From Gambelia wislizenii (taxonomy: Eukaryota > Chordata > Lepidosauria > Squamata > Crotaphytidae), in the NCBI GenBank assembly GCA_030847615.1, contig JAUMIR010000001.1, forward strand, positions 249,119,187 through 249,183,186: DNA of 64,000 nucleotides, in the 5' to 3' direction. Made by a program: the position numbers and the translations under genes. Under the pieces are notes generated by a model that saw only the letters and a list, made by a program, of their open reading frames with translations, did no database searches and had not been told where the DNA came from. Below, piece by piece: positions 34,129-46,824 of the stretch (positions within the stretch are counted from its first letter, which is position 1; every line of letters starts with the position of its first letter).

Positions 34129-37100
34129 CCTCTCCATTGACGCCCCCTTGTCGTGGGAGAGAGGCTTGCGTACCCTAATGATGTTTTGAGCTATGCTGGC
34201 GGTGCCGTAAAGCCATTGGTAGGGTCTCCCATGCCAGACAGGTAAAAACTGAAGGGTCTGACAAAGAGCGTCAAAGGGCAGGATGGGCTCTCTAGCCTTG
34301 TGGCAACCGTCCTAGGAGAAGGAAACCTCTAATCCCAAACCCGGGCAGATGGTGCTCATCCAACCCTGTAAGGTAAACCATCTAAGAGAAGGAAACTCTA
34401 ATCAAACCTATGACCCGAGGACCTTGCTGCTACGTCCATGCTTGCAAGGCCACGGCAGATGAACCTTTGGTTTAAAGGGTGAGGCCAGTTCTGTGCACGC
34501 TGCGCTCCATCAGAAAAATCCATTGTACAGGCTCGAAGGACAAATCCAGTTCCAAAAAAGCCCTGTAGCGATAGGCGAGGGACGAAACGGCAGGTGTAAA
34601 GATGCACTGGAAGCTGCAGACCCAACCCTGCATGCAGGCAGTTCAGGACATTGGTCGTTCGAGGCTGACCCAGGAGATGACAGTCTTGTTCGGCAGCATC
34701 CTGAATGACCAAGCAGCCTTTTTAAAAGAGAGCACTGCTTGCTCCATATGGAGAGGGGCCTAGAAAAGGCGGTCTAATGAAAGCTCATCCCCAACTACCT
34801 GGTTGGCTAGCCGCGGCCAACGGGCATCTTCTGATGTGGTCAAACCAAGGCAAAGAAACAAAGGCACACACCGACCTCCAAAGGTGTAAATAACCTGACA
34901 CTTGCATGCGGGAACATCAGAACCATGCGAGACTCTGAAGATAGTGGATGGCCTGAGCGTCGTTCTGCCCTAATAGCCCATGAACTATCATGACTTAACA
35001 TTGACATCACTGCTCTTAGTGAAGTTCGCCTCCATGAGGAAGGCAGCCTTAAAGAACATGGTGCCGGTTACACACTTTACTGGTCTGGCAAACCCAAAAC
35101 TGAAAAACATCTTTAAGGAGCAGGCTTTATGATTAAAAGCTCCATTGCGTCCAAACTCGAAACCTTGCCAACAGGACACTCTGATTGCATTATTTCTTTA
35201 CGCCTCCCACATGTTGTTCTCTTTAGTATATATGCCCCAACTATGCAAGCCGACCCTGTAGAGAAAAACAAATTCTACACAGACCTACGCCAACTCATAC
35301 AAAAAGTCCCTGTAGAAGATAAAATTATTATCCTTGGTGCCAGAGTAGGAAAGAACTCCGAAGCCTGGAAAGGTATCTTAGGCAAGCATGGTGTTGGAAA
35401 TTGCAATGATAACAGATGCCTCCTGCTAGAGTTCTGTGCCGAACAACAGCTGACTATTACAAACACTATCTTTCAGCAGAAAGATAGCTTGAAGACACCT
35501 GGATGCGTCCCCGATCCAAACATTGGCACCTCATTGACTATGTTCTAGTCCACCAGAGAGATATTCATGATGTCTGTCATACCCGAGTGATGCCCAGTGC
35601 AGAATGCCAAACAGATCATCGCCTTGTCAGATGTAAACTAAATCTTCATCTTAAGTTCAAACCTAAGAGGGGTGGCATCTTAAAGAAGAGACTCCAAGTC
35701 AACAATCTTCAACAAGCTACCATGAGAGACAACTTCCAGGCAAATCTGCAAACAAAACTTGAAGACCATCCTACAGATCCTTCTCCTACAGTGCTTTGGC
35801 AACATATCAAAAATAGTATCCTCCAGTCTGCAGAAGAATCCCTCGGGTTCTCCCACAAGAAAAATCAAGACTGGTTTGATGAAAACAACCAAGAGATCCA
35901 GGAGCTGTTGGCAAAGAAGAGAACTGCTCACCAGGCATACATCGCCCAGCCAACTTGCCATGTAAGAAAAGCAGCTTTCCGCCTCACATGTAGTAAACTT
36001 CAACAAAAACTCCGAGACATGCAGAACAAGTGGTGGATCAATATAGCAGAAAAGACACAATGCTGTGCAGATCTGGGTGATCATAGAGGATTTTATGAAG
36101 CTCTTAAAGCAGTGTTTGGACCTACTTATCAGGTCCAAAGCTCCTTATACAGTACAGATAGTCAAACATTAATTACTGATAAAGCCTCCATCCTAAATCG
36201 TTGGGCTGAACATTTTCAAAGTCTCTTTAGTGCCAACCGAGTAGTCCAAGGCTCAGCTATCCAACATATGATACAAAAACCGATGCAAAATGAATTGGAC
36301 ATAGCTTCCACTTTGGAAGAGACCCTTAAGGCCACACAGCAGATGAAAAACGGCAAGGCAGCTGGGACTGATGGAATCCCACCTGAAGTTTGGAGACACA
36401 GAGGTCATGCACTCCACGATAAATTCCACAAACTCCTTGTGAATTGCTGGGAAAAAGGGGAACTGCCATCTGACCTCCGAGATGCAGTCATCATCACCCT
36501 GTACAAGAAAAAAGGAGCAAAATCCGATTGCTCAAACTACTGAGGCATAACACTGCTCTCTATTGCTGGAAAAATCCTTGCAAGGATACTCCTGAACAGG
36601 TTAGTTCCTGCTATTGCAGAACAACTTCTCCCTGAAAGCCAATGTGGCTTCAGAGCCAATAGGAGTACTACAGACAAGGTATTTGCCCTTAGACAACAGC
36701 AAGAAAAATGTAGGGAGCAGAACAAGGGTCTTTATGTAACATTTGTTGACCTCACTAAAGCCTTCAACACTGTGAGTAGAAAAGGTCTGTGGCAGATCCT
36801 GGAAAGACTAGGATGTCCCCCCAAATTCCTTAAAATGATTATCTTGCTACACGAGGGCCACTGTGGTCAAGTCAGATATGGTGATGCTCTTTCAGAGCCC
36901 TTTCTAATAACTAATGGAGTGAAGCAGGGTTGTGTTCTTGCACCAACTTTATTTACAATCTTCTTCAGCATGATGCTCCAAAGGGCTATGGCAGAGCTTG
37001 AAGAAGTTGACGGCATCTATATACGTTACCGTACTGATGGTAGCTTGTTTAACTTAAGCCGTCTGAGGGCTCACACTAAGACTCTAAACTATCTAGTCCA

Positions 37101-38108
37101 TGAGCTGCTCTTTGCTGATGATGCTGCCCTTGTTGCCCACACAGATGCAGCTCTGCAGCGCCTAACATCCTGCTTTGCAACAGCTGCACAGCTGTTTGGG
37201 CTGGAAGTCAACCTGAAGAAAACAGAAGTTCTTTACCAGCCTGCACCACAGGACAAACACCACCATCCCCACATTGCCATCGGCAAATTTGTGCTCAAGT
37301 CCGTTCAGCAGTTCACCTACCTGGGAAGCATATTCTCCTCAGATGCTGCGAAGATTGAGAAAGAGATCGATCACAGATTAGCAAAGGCATATAGTGCATT
37401 TGGAAGACTTCACAAAAGAGTCTGGAGCAATAAACACCTGAGGCAAAGCACAAAAATCAGTGTGTATAGAGCCATTGTACTGTCTATCCTCCTTTATGGA
37501 TGTGAAACATGGGTCACCTATCGCCACCAAAAACGACTCCTCGAATGCTTTCATCCGCGCTGTCTACGCACAATCCTAAATATACACTGGACTGACTATG
37601 TGACGAAAGTTGCTGTCCTTGAGCAAGCAGGGATCACCAGCATTGGGGCCATGATATTGAGAATGCAGCTGCGCTGGGCAGGGCACATTTCTACGATGGA
37701 GGACCATCGCTCCCAAAAATACTACTCTACAGTGAACTCACCACGGGTCAGCGTAAGAGAGGCGCTCCAAAAAAGCAATACAAAGACTCCCTGAAACAAC
37801 ATCTCAGGCTCAGCCAAATTGACCACCAACAGTGGTCCGCCCTGGCCTCACATCGGGAGGCATGGAGATGCACTATCCACAATGCTGCAGCCTTATTTGG
37901 GAACTCACGCCGAACAAGTCTTGAAGAGAAACGACAACACAGAAAGAATCACAACCCAAAAACATCACCCAAGGAGACCTTCTGCTGTGCTTTCTGCAAC
38001 CGGACTTGTTTATCTCGGATTGGCCTTTTTAGTCATCAGCGCGCTTGCAGAAGGCGCGGGATGAGTCCTTCCTGAATCTTCGTTTGCGAAGAAAAGCCAG
38101 AGAGAGAG
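34129..38108 (+). mobile_element. Nearly full-length APE-type LINE, RTE-like (3,980 bp)
   Basis: Flanked by the perfect 10-bp duplication ATTGACTCAT (34119-34128 and 38109-38118). The 5' region of about 750 bp is non-coding (starts CCTCTCCATTGACGCCCCCT, with TTGTCGTGGGAGAGAGGCTT). One decayed ORF follows: apurinic endonuclease, reverse transcriptase, then a C-terminal zinc knuckle. The 3' UTR is only about 33 bp and ends in a (GA)n-like tail, as in the RTE group. The clade (RTE or a near relative) is inferred from domain order, single ORF and short 3' UTR. It sits inside the 3' region of the L1 and so is younger than it. Confidence 0.85.
34889..38075 (+). pseudogene. LINE ORF: APE endonuclease + reverse transcriptase + zinc knuckle, degenerate
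   Basis: Reading starts near 34889 (NNLTLACGNIRTM, the N-terminal endonuclease motif), then ALSEVRL, YAPT, HLIDYVLV and TDHRLV near the end of the endonuclease domain. The reverse transcriptase follows with GVKQGCVLAPTLFTIFF (36919-36969) and the catalytic FADDAALVAHTD (about 37110-37145). The C-terminus has a CX2CX12HX3C zinc knuckle (CAFC...HQRAC, about 37991-38053) and stops at 38073. Breaks: TGA at 34991, TAA at 35114, a frameshift near 35495, TGA at 36541 and a frameshift near 37720. Two of the stops look like CGA-to-TGA changes. The GDFN motif of the endonuclease is reduced to G by loss of three codons near 35338. Confidence 0.9.
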
Positions 38109-41100
38109 ATTGACTCATATGCATCTTTGCCTATATATATACATCCATACCCAAATCCACACTTTCTGAAGCTTCCATCTGTACATTTAAGCATTTAACG
38201 TTTCATGTTACTAATTATTTAACAATTCTGTAATTCATTCTCTCCCCTCTTACATACTAAGTGACTTCCTTTTTGGTTTTTGGTTTAATTTTCTTTCCTA
38301 TTTTTTATTGTGCATCTTTCTTTACTATTTAGATATATGTTCCCCCCTTTTCTTTTCCTTATTAACTCCCTTTCTTATTTGTTTGTCTCTCTCTATTCCC
38401 CCCCCCTTCCCTGTCTTCCAATTATCTCAACTGTATCATCTCCTGAATTTGTACTCATACTAGTAATTGATCATCTGATGTATAATATATAGTATATGAT
38501 CTGTCATTTTTGTCTTAACTTTAAATTGTTTTTTAGTTTCAAATATTAATATTCACCTATTTAAGTTTTATTGCCCATTTACCATTACTTAGGGATATTC
38601 TATATTTATCAGTAGTCAAGGACCATTACTTTCTTCAGTTTTTAAAATCATCATATTCTCCCATCATCCTCATTTGTTATCCTAGAGTTCAATTACTGCT
38701 AACTACCGTATTTCGTTTCCATGTATTTAGAGAGTTTGTCCCAATCTTCAATGTATTTCTCCATATTTTTCCCTCTTAACAGTATTGTAAGTTTATCCAT
38801 CTCTAACATATCGTATAATCTCTCCAGGCATTTGTTGATTATTGGTATATCTTTGCTCTTCCAATGTGCCGCAAATAGAACTCTGGCCGCTGCCAACATG
38901 TAATATATTATCTTTCCATATTCTTTTTCTATTTCTCCATCGACCATCCCCAGCAAATAAACTTCTGGTTTTAAGGGGATAGTAATTTGCAAAATATCAG
39001 CTTTTTGTATTTGGGTCCAGTATTTTTTTGTCATTTTGCAACTCCACCATAAATAGAAAAAAGTCCCCTTCTCGTCATTGCATCTCCAACAATTGCTTTT
39101 AACTGATTTATACATCTTCGATAATTTATATGGTGAGAGGTGCCATCTGTATAACATTTTGTATATGTGTTTTCTCTAATGTTTTGGCAAACTGTAAACT
39201 TAATTTGCTATGTCCACATTTTTTCCCATTGTTTTAATCCTATATTGCATCCTATATTTTGTGCCCATATAACCATGGTTTCTTTTATTGTTTCATCCTC
39301 CGTATCCCATTTCAATAATAACTTGTAAATCTTTGAAATAACTTTTTTATTGCCATGTCCAATTATGTTATCCCAACCGGATTTGCTATTTTCTATTCCT
39401 TCCAAATTTATATCTATCTTATATCTTTCCTTTAGTTGCCTATACAAATACCAATGGCAAATTATACCTTCTTTTTCTAAGTCTTCCTGGCTCTTAATAT
39501 TTAATTTCCCATCTTGCAATATTAACATATCCGCGTATCTAATCCATTTTTTCAATGGAACTCCTTCTTTGTTAAAAAGCGCTTCATGTTGTGAAGCCCA
39601 AATGGTTATCTTTGGACAAAGTTGGCTTTTATACTTTATCCAGATCTTTAATAGGGACTTTCGAATGAAATGATTTTTAAATTCTTTATTTATTTTATCT
39701 TTCCCATAAAAAAGGTAAGCATGCCAACCGAATTGTTTATTATCTCCTTCTAATTTTAACATTTTATCTTCTTCCAATATTATCCAATCTTTTATCCACA
39801 GCAAGCAACATGCTTCGTAGTAAATCTTTAAATTTGGTAAGTTTAGTCCTCCTCTTTCTTTAGCGTCTTGCAAAATCTTCATTTTAATTCTTGGTTTTTT
39901 TTCTGACCATACAAATTTAGAAATTTCAGAGTGCCATTGGTTGAATACTATATCATTGTGAATAATAGGCATTGTTTGAAATAAAAAAATTAATTTTGGA
40001 AGAACACTCATTTTTATAGTTGATATTTCACCCAAAAATGATAGTTGCAAATTTTTCCAATTTTCAAGATCCTTTTAATTTCATTCCAGACTTTTATATA
40101 ATTATTTTGAAATAGATCTGAATTCTTATTTGTAATGTTAATTCCCAGATATCGCACTTTTTGACTATTTTGTATCCTGATAATTGTATTAATTCCTTCT
40201 CTTCTTTTCTTTCCATATTTTTTGTAACTATTACTGTTTTGTCTTCATTTACTTTCAATCCTGTCAATAATTCAAATTCTTTTAAAATGCCCATAAAATA
40301 TTTAGTTTCTTCCACTGGATTTCCTAATGATATTAATAGGTCATCTGCATACATTCTGAATTTGTATTGGTATTTCCCTATTTTTACTCCTTGTATTTCA
40401 GACTCTCCTCTTAGCTAGTATTTCCATAATCATCAAAAATAAAAGCGGGGATAGGGGACAGCCTTGTCTTGTACCTTTTCGAATGCTGATTTCTTTAGTC
40501 TTTTCTCCATTTATTATGAGTTTTGCTCTTTGAAGATTATAAATCGCTTTTATCCATTTTGTAAAATTTCCCCCCACTTTTATTTCTCTTAAAACTTCAA
40601 ATAGGGTTCACCAATTGACGTTGTCAAATGCCTTCTCAATATCCAAAAAAATAGAGCCATCTTTTTGTCCATGTGATTATCAAAATACTCTATTAAATTT
40701 AGAACATCCCTTGTATTATCTCTAATGTATCTGTCTGGCAGAAAACCTATTTGATCCTTCCCAATCCAATCTTTCATTATTCTTTTAAGTCTGTCTGCTA
40801 GTATGGAAACGAATATTTTATCATCGACATTAAGTAACGAAATGTGTTGATAATTTTTTGGGGTCCTGGGGATCTCTATTTTCTTTATGTATTAACGTAA
40901 TGTTTGCTTCTTGCCACGTCTTTGGGTAAACCCCCTTCTTAATGGTCTCCAACATTTTTTTAATGGTATTGTAATTTGGTCTTCCATTACTTTATAATAT
41001 TTAGCCATGGAGCCATCCGGACCTGGAGCTTTATTTATTTTCAATTTCTTTATAGCTTCTGATATTTCTACTATTGATATTGGTTGATTAAGTTTTTGCC

Positions 41101-41382
41101 TTTGTTCAATTGATAGTTCAACTAATTTCTGTTTTTTCAAGAAGGTTTCTATTGATCCTTTTTGCTGCCTTTGGCTTGCGTATAGGGAATTAAAATATTT
41201 TTGAAAGCAATTTTTTATTTTTTCCTGTTCCAAAATTATATTATCTCCATCTTTAACTTTGGTTATGTAATTTCTTTCTTTCTTTTTTTAAATGTTGTAT
41301 GCAAGCCATCTTCCTGGTTTATTGGAGTGCTCAAATTGTTTCTGTTTTATATATTGCAATTTTTTGTGTATTTCTTCTGTTG
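38109..41382 (-). pseudogene. L1 LINE ORF2, 5'-truncated and degenerate
   Basis: Minus strand. From 5' to 3': NKPGRWLAY-like upstream segment (about 41330-41290), QEKIKNCFQKYFNSLYASQ (41230s), INKAPGPDGSMAKYYK (about 41030), QIGFLPDRYIRDNT (about 40750), the catalytic YADDLLISLG (40350s), then EISTIKMSVLPKLIFLFQT-like and RGGLNLPNLKIYYEACCLLW blocks (40050-39800), and the C-terminal MLYRWHLSPYKLSKMYK with CWRCNDEKGTFFYLWWSC (39157-39050), ending at 38699. The endonuclease half is missing because of 5' truncation at 41382. Several stops and frameshifts separate the frames. The 3' UTR (38698-38119) continues at 34128-34076 and 32382-32321. Confidence 0.92.
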
Positions 41383-41402
41383 TCTTCTCCCCCCCCCCTT
41401 TT

Positions 41403-42690
41403 CGAAGAAGAGGACAATATTTACCTTCCTCCAGTCTGCTGGGGCCTATTCTGTTCTCCAGGAATTCTCAAAGATTATTGACAGTGGTTCTGAGATTGCT
41501 TCTGCCAGTTCTTTTAATACCCTTGGATATAGTTCATCTGGCCACAGAGACTGCAATTCATTTAGAGATTCAGGTATTCCTGAATAACCTCTTTACCTAT
41601 TCTGTGCTGCATTTCACCTACTGCATCATCTGCTCCATTTTCCCCAAGTAGAGCACTGTTCTTCTTTTGGGAGAAGACCAAGATAAAAAAAGGTGTTGAG
41701 TAGTTCTGCCTTTTCTGTGTTCCCTCTTAGCCTTTCACCATCTCTCCACGCAGCAGCCCTACCTTTTCCTTGTTTTTCCATTTGCTATGGACATAGCCAA
41801 AACAGCCCTCCTTATTGTTTGTTAACCTCTCCAGCAAGCCTGAACTCCATCTGCGCTTTAGCTTTTCTGACTTCCCCCCTACATGAGCTGGCTATTTGTT
41901 TGAATTCTTCTTTGGTGATTTCCTCCTTTTTCCATTTCTTGCACATGTCCCTTTTAAGCCTTAGCAAAGTTGAAAGAACTTTAGACATCTATCCTAGTTT
42001 CTTTAGACATCTCTGATTTTCCCTCCTCGTTGGAACTGTTTGAAATTTTGCCTTCAATATCTCTCTTTTAAGAAATTCCCATCTGTCATGAACTCACTTC
42101 TATATTATTATTCCTGACACAGGATCATTCACAGTAATTCCGTAAGTTTACTGAAATCAGCTTTCTTAAAGTCTAGAATGCATATCTAACTATGCTTGGC
42201 TTCCCCTTTCCTCTATACTATATAACAAATTCCAGAGAACATGGTCACTCCCCCTAATACTTGCAAGCTAGCCTTACTGGCCCAAACAACAAATTATTTT
42301 GCCTAGTCCACTAGCCCTACTTGCTTTATTTTCCATCCCACTTATTATACATGCATCTCATTTGACTGCATCTCACTTCCTTACAGCCAGCTTTTCCCAT
42401 CATCTTTTTTGGGCCTGAAACTCCTGGTTCTTCCTATTCCCATTGTCAAAGTGGTTATTTATCAGTTCCCACCTTTAGACTATTTCCAGCAGCCACCTGT
42501 CAATTCTGCCAAAAGGGCTCTATAGCTACTAATTCCATTTCATTCCTAATTTTGTCTTGACATTGCAAACTTGGAACTGATCCTTTGGCCACTAGCCTTA
42601 ATCACTTAGACAATGCTTTATTCCAGCACCAAGCTCTTGGCATTGTTCTTGTAGTCAGGAACAATTCTAAGTAACATAAACTTTCTATGA
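41403..42690 (-). mobile_element. Main CR1 LINE, upstream segment
   Basis: CR1 resumes directly after the L1 duplication: CTTCCTCCAGTCTGCTGGGG, CTTGGATATAGTTCATCTGG, CCTCCTTATTGTTTGTTAAC, CTGCGCTTTAGCTTTTCTGA and CCTTTTAAGCCTTAGC are minus-strand CR1 ORF2 blocks. GAGAACATGGTCACTCCCCC and the text near 42150-42240 are further upstream CR1. It fades into unclear sequence before the (TA)n at 42699. With the three insertions removed, the CR1 copy is about 2.5 kb. Confidence 0.85.
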
Positions 42691-42698
42691 CCCCGGTC

Positions 42699-42719
42699 AT
42701 ATATATATATATATATATA
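42699..42719. repeat. (TA)n microsatellite
   Basis: AT run of about 10 units at the right edge of the CR1 region. Confidence 0.9.
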
Positions 42720-44560
42720 CGGAGGATGCGGAGCTGAGGGCAAAGCTTTGCTGAGTAATGTAAGATTTAATCTAAGGTATCCAAAAACACAAATAAAAAC
42801 AAATTACCACTGGGGATTTTATCAAATAAGATTCAGTTCATAGCACTCTTTTGATGAATATTTTTGGAGACACACAAGGAGCAGCCAATGCAGCAGAAAC
42901 AGCCTTTCTACTGTTAATGATTATTACAAAAGCAACCCAGACGTTTGGTACTAATGGACCCTATAAATAGCAGATCCAATGGAGAAGTCCAATCCTTGTA
43001 GGGCAGCTATTAAACTCTTCACAGTTGCCTTATGGTTCAGTTAAAGTTCAAAGGATTCTAATGATATTTGAAAAGAAAGAAAGAAAACAAAATCCAGCCA
43101 AATTCAATGTGCTGCTTGGTAAGCTCTAAAGAGCTCTGATATTGGTAGAATTTTCACATTGATTTACATCAGCTGTTTTCTTTGTATCCCTGGAATGATA
43201 ACAACAAAAGCTAGATTAAGTAAAAATAAAGTTCTTGGAAGTTGAAACAAGCTAGGAAAGGAAAAAAATGGGGCCCTGGACACATGGGCTCAGCACTGCA
43301 GGAGAGGGGCCACCTTTGATAGCCTCCAGGGAGGATGGCCAGAAGCCTTGGTGGGCAGGGCAATACACCATGATGCAATACATGGGGGGCTGCAGCTACA
43401 GGCAATATAATGCCTGGGCACCCCTCGACATTGCTTTCCTACAATCACTGGGTTGCAGCCCACCCTCCCACCTTCAGTGCAGTGTGAGCATTGCTAGTTG
43501 TTCCTGGGCTGCGTAGAAATTTTTCTCCCATATACAAGGGTTTTTTCCCTGCCTACCCCTTACTGTATCTGGGGGGCTTGGGCAATTGACTATGGGTAGC
43601 ATCAATAAATAGGCTTGCACTCAGCAAGCAGTGGGGAGAGAATATAAGCATTCCGGTGAGCATCTTGGCACCCTTTTTGTGTAGGGTAGATCTCTGGAGC
43701 CACCCTACTAAGGGCCTGTGATCCAGGGGTGGGGAAGGACTCTGCTCTTGAGGTGTTTCTGGGGGAACACTCTCAATTATAAAGTCCTGTGTCTTGGATG
43801 GGAGCTCCCTGGATTGCCTTGCAGCAGGTGGCCAGATGGGAAGCAACCCAGTTGCTGGACTGCCCTGGGGTCAAGCACTTTGCCCAAGGGAAGGCTGAGG
43901 AGGTAGTCAAGGGCTGACACCTGACTTCAGCTGGACCTACACTAGGTTACTCCTCGCCCTTCACTTCATTCAGGCATGTTATGGTGTAAATAGTTTTAGA
44001 TCAATAAAACAGCCCTTATTTAACCCACGTTTCTGTGTCTGGTCTCATGATTCCATGGTAAGCTATCAAAACAGTTTTCTTTGGTGCTTTCACTGGCTTA
44101 AATCACCCTTGCATCACTTACTGATGTAAATTATACATTGACAGGATATTTATTTACAATTTTTGTTTGGCCATTTGCTATAGATGAGTATTGATTATGG
44201 GAAGATCAGAAACAGGTGCAATGGTAGGGCAAAACATACGCACACACACAACTACACTGAGGTTAGAGCAGCCACACTGACTACTCAAGGTCTGGTGGGG
44301 GTATCTCTTACCTTTACAAAAGGAAATAATTAAAGAAAGCCTGGGAAAAGAGCCCAAGAAGATATTGTTGGAGGTCAGGTTTGATGACTTTTTGGGCTCC
44401 CCCCAAACCTGTGATCTTGTGAGGGTAAGAGTGGCCAGAGAAACATGGTGGGGTTAGGAGGACGGTTGGAATTTCCTTAATGGCACTCAGGAATACCTTC
44501 CTTGCTACTAAGATTGCAGATAAATGGCCCACTATGAGTAATGTGGGCATTCTCACAGTC
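42720..44560. other. Unassigned intronic sequence
   Basis: No family recognised with confidence. The part 43260-44045 is GC-richer than its surroundings and ends with ATCAATAAAACAGCCCTTAT, a polyadenylation-like end that could come from a retroelement, but I see no terminal repeats or duplication. Confidence 0.3.
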
Positions 44561-44584
44561 ATCTACATTGGCCTATCGAGTAAG

Positions 44585-44700
44585 GTTATCTGAAAGAGTT
44601 TTCCTGGTGGCTGCTCCCAGGCTGTGGTATTTCCTCCTTCAAGAGACTAGGGTGGCCCCCCTCTCTGCTTTCAGGTAAGATTTGGAGGTTATTCAGAAGG
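44585..44700 (+). mobile_element. L2-type LINE fragment
   Basis: GAGTTTTCCTGGTGGCTGCT, CCCAGGCTGTGGTATTTCCT and CTCTCTGCTTTCAGGTAAGA correspond to the RAFSVAAPRLWNSLP-like block of L2 ORF2 and the following residues. It is short and decayed. Confidence 0.6.
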
Positions 44701-45249
44701 GTTTTTTGTTTTGTTTAATTGAATGTTATCTTTATTGAGCTTTGTTGGACTCTGAAGATAGGAATAGCTGCAATAAAAGATCTGGTCCAAGCCAGACACA
44801 GAGGGCAACTGGGGGCATATTGTGCATATGTTTAACCTATTCACAAATAAAGCAGAGGTGGGTGAGAGTCGTAGTTTTGCATAAAAAGGAACATATGAAA
44901 AAGGAACATTTTCTCCCTGGCCAGCAATTTTTGGTCCTGAAGTTGGTGTGTGTGTGGGGGGGGGAATGCTGTGAAGCAAAGAAGTGTAGTGAGGTAAGGT
45001 AATGCGGTGCTCTTCTGTATACATAGTAGATGCTGTAGTCCCCACAGATTATATGTGAATGGAAAAAATGCATACTGAAATCATAGTTTTACCATTCTTC
45101 TCTACATATAAGAAGGGAAAAACCAAGAATTGGAATCTGGTGATATATCACAGCAAGTCTCATCTTCAGCTTAAAAATAAGAGAGGCAGAAGAGAACCAC
45201 TTTCACATGTCACATTCTGAAGCCTTTGAGATAGCAGCCAAAGGGCCTA

Positions 45250-45534
45250 CTACTGTCCTCTGAAGAAAAGCAGCAAGGTAGCATTCTATCTTCTGTGCTG
45301 CCTTACTGCACGGCGTTGCCATTTTTTTTGGTTGTTCCAGTCCCATGATGGACCAAGGTAAAACCATGTCTTTTTGCTAACTAGAAAAAAATATTAGCAA
45401 AAAGATGTGGTTTTAGCTCAGTCTCCCATGGGACCGGAACGAAAGAAAGCCAGAAGAATGGTGACATCATGCAGTAAGGCAGCAGGGAAGATGGAACGTT
45501 CCTCCTGCCTTGCCGCTTTTCTTCGGAGCACTGT
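45250..45534. mobile_element. Foldback MITE, about 285 bp
   Basis: Imperfect palindrome: left CTACTGTCCTCTGAAGAAAAG, GCTGCCTTACTGCACGGCGT and GACCAAGGTAAAACCATGTC pair with right TTAGCAAAAAGATGTGGTTT, CATCATGCAGTAAGGCAGCA and GCCGCTTTTCTTCGGAGCAC. The centre is near TTGCTAACTAGAAAAAAATATTAGCAA. The family is not recognised. Confidence 0.65.
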
Positions 45535-46660
45535 AACCTCCAAAGTGTGGAGGGATTCTGCTATTGCAGAGGGAGAAATACTCCCCTCACCTCCTCTAGT
45601 TTAGCTCCATTTTAAACAAGAAACAGGAGAAGGTGGTGATGAAGAAATTAGTTACATTCACAGTTGTTATATAGAAAATAAAAACAATCTCAGAATACTC
45701 TCTGGCAAACTTCATAGCAGGGTGCAGAGCAGTTTCCTGGGCAACAACATTAATAGTTGACAAGGTAGAATCTAGACAATAGAAGGAATGAGTAATTCCC
45801 AGCTCTTAGTTAAGTGCATATGCTAAATCTATTTCTAAAATAAGAAACGAGTAATGTTCCTTACTAGACACACATCAACGATTTTAATAACCTATCAATG
45901 GCTATTTTCTTCTCTTTTTGTAGGTGCCATAATATGGGATATAGTTAGAGCTTGAAAAAGTTACTTTGTTCGATTAGAATGCAAAAAAGTAATATCCCCA
46001 AGCTCTGGGTACAATGAAGCAACTCTACATTGTGGAATTTTCACATGTGGCAGATTTAGATTGTGATATAAAACCAATGTACTATGGCATTCACAGAGAA
46101 GTTTATGCAAGTTTTTATGTAGTCATCTCAAAGAACATTCTCAGTGTTCCAAGAATAGCAGGAGAGCTTTGTGATCTATAGAAAAAACAGGTATTGCCAG
46201 GGAAATGTAAGTTTGGATTTTTGACAGTTTTCTAAGATTCATCGACAGACATAAACATTATAATATAATGTATTTCTTGGCCTTCTTAGTTTGGCTTGTT
46301 AAGACAGAATGTTGTACTTTTATTTGTATAATAAGTAAAATAAATATTGAAAATGTTTGATAGGTTTTATTGCTCTGGCCCCTGAAGAGAGAGTAGCCAG
46401 GCACAACTCTATTGTGCCTTTCTCAGGGGCTGGTGAGAGTCCCTCATTCCTTGTTCCAACTGCCATTGCTTTGACCTTTGAGAGAGAGAAAAAGAGTTAA
46501 TAGCAGCTCCATTTTGCCTTGGCCCAGCAGCTGATGAGAGGCCCCCCCTCCATATTCCAACTGCTGATACTGGCCTGTGAGAGAGGGAAGAGAAACTAGC
46601 ACCTGCTGGACTTAAACTCGTCCTCCACTGTCATTCCCTTTTCCTTATGTTTTGCGTCTT

Positions 46661-46790
46661 ATTTACATTGTAAGCCTGAGGGTAGGGAACTGTCAAATTA
46701 ATGATTTGTGAGCTGCCCTGGGAGCCTTTTTGGTTGAAGGGTGGGATATAAATACTCTAAATAAGTAAATATTAATAAACTAGCTGGACC
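46661..46790 (+). mobile_element. L2-type LINE 3' end
   Basis: TGAGCTGCCCTGGGAGCC, GAAGGGTGGGATATAAATAC and a short AT-rich tail match the LINE 3' terminus also seen at 18430-18496 and 50830-50905. Confidence 0.6.
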
Positions 46791-46824
46791 TGGTGTATGA
46801 TACACCATTAAAAACTCTGCTCTC

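Noticed and set aside
43260..44045. A retroelement or processed gene copy
   Set aside because: AATAAA-like end and higher GC are suggestive, but no terminal repeats, poly-A tail, duplication or protein match were found.
44222..44300. Short ACAC-rich stretch as SINE tail
   Set aside because: Too short and without the ACTTGAAGGCACAC tail text.
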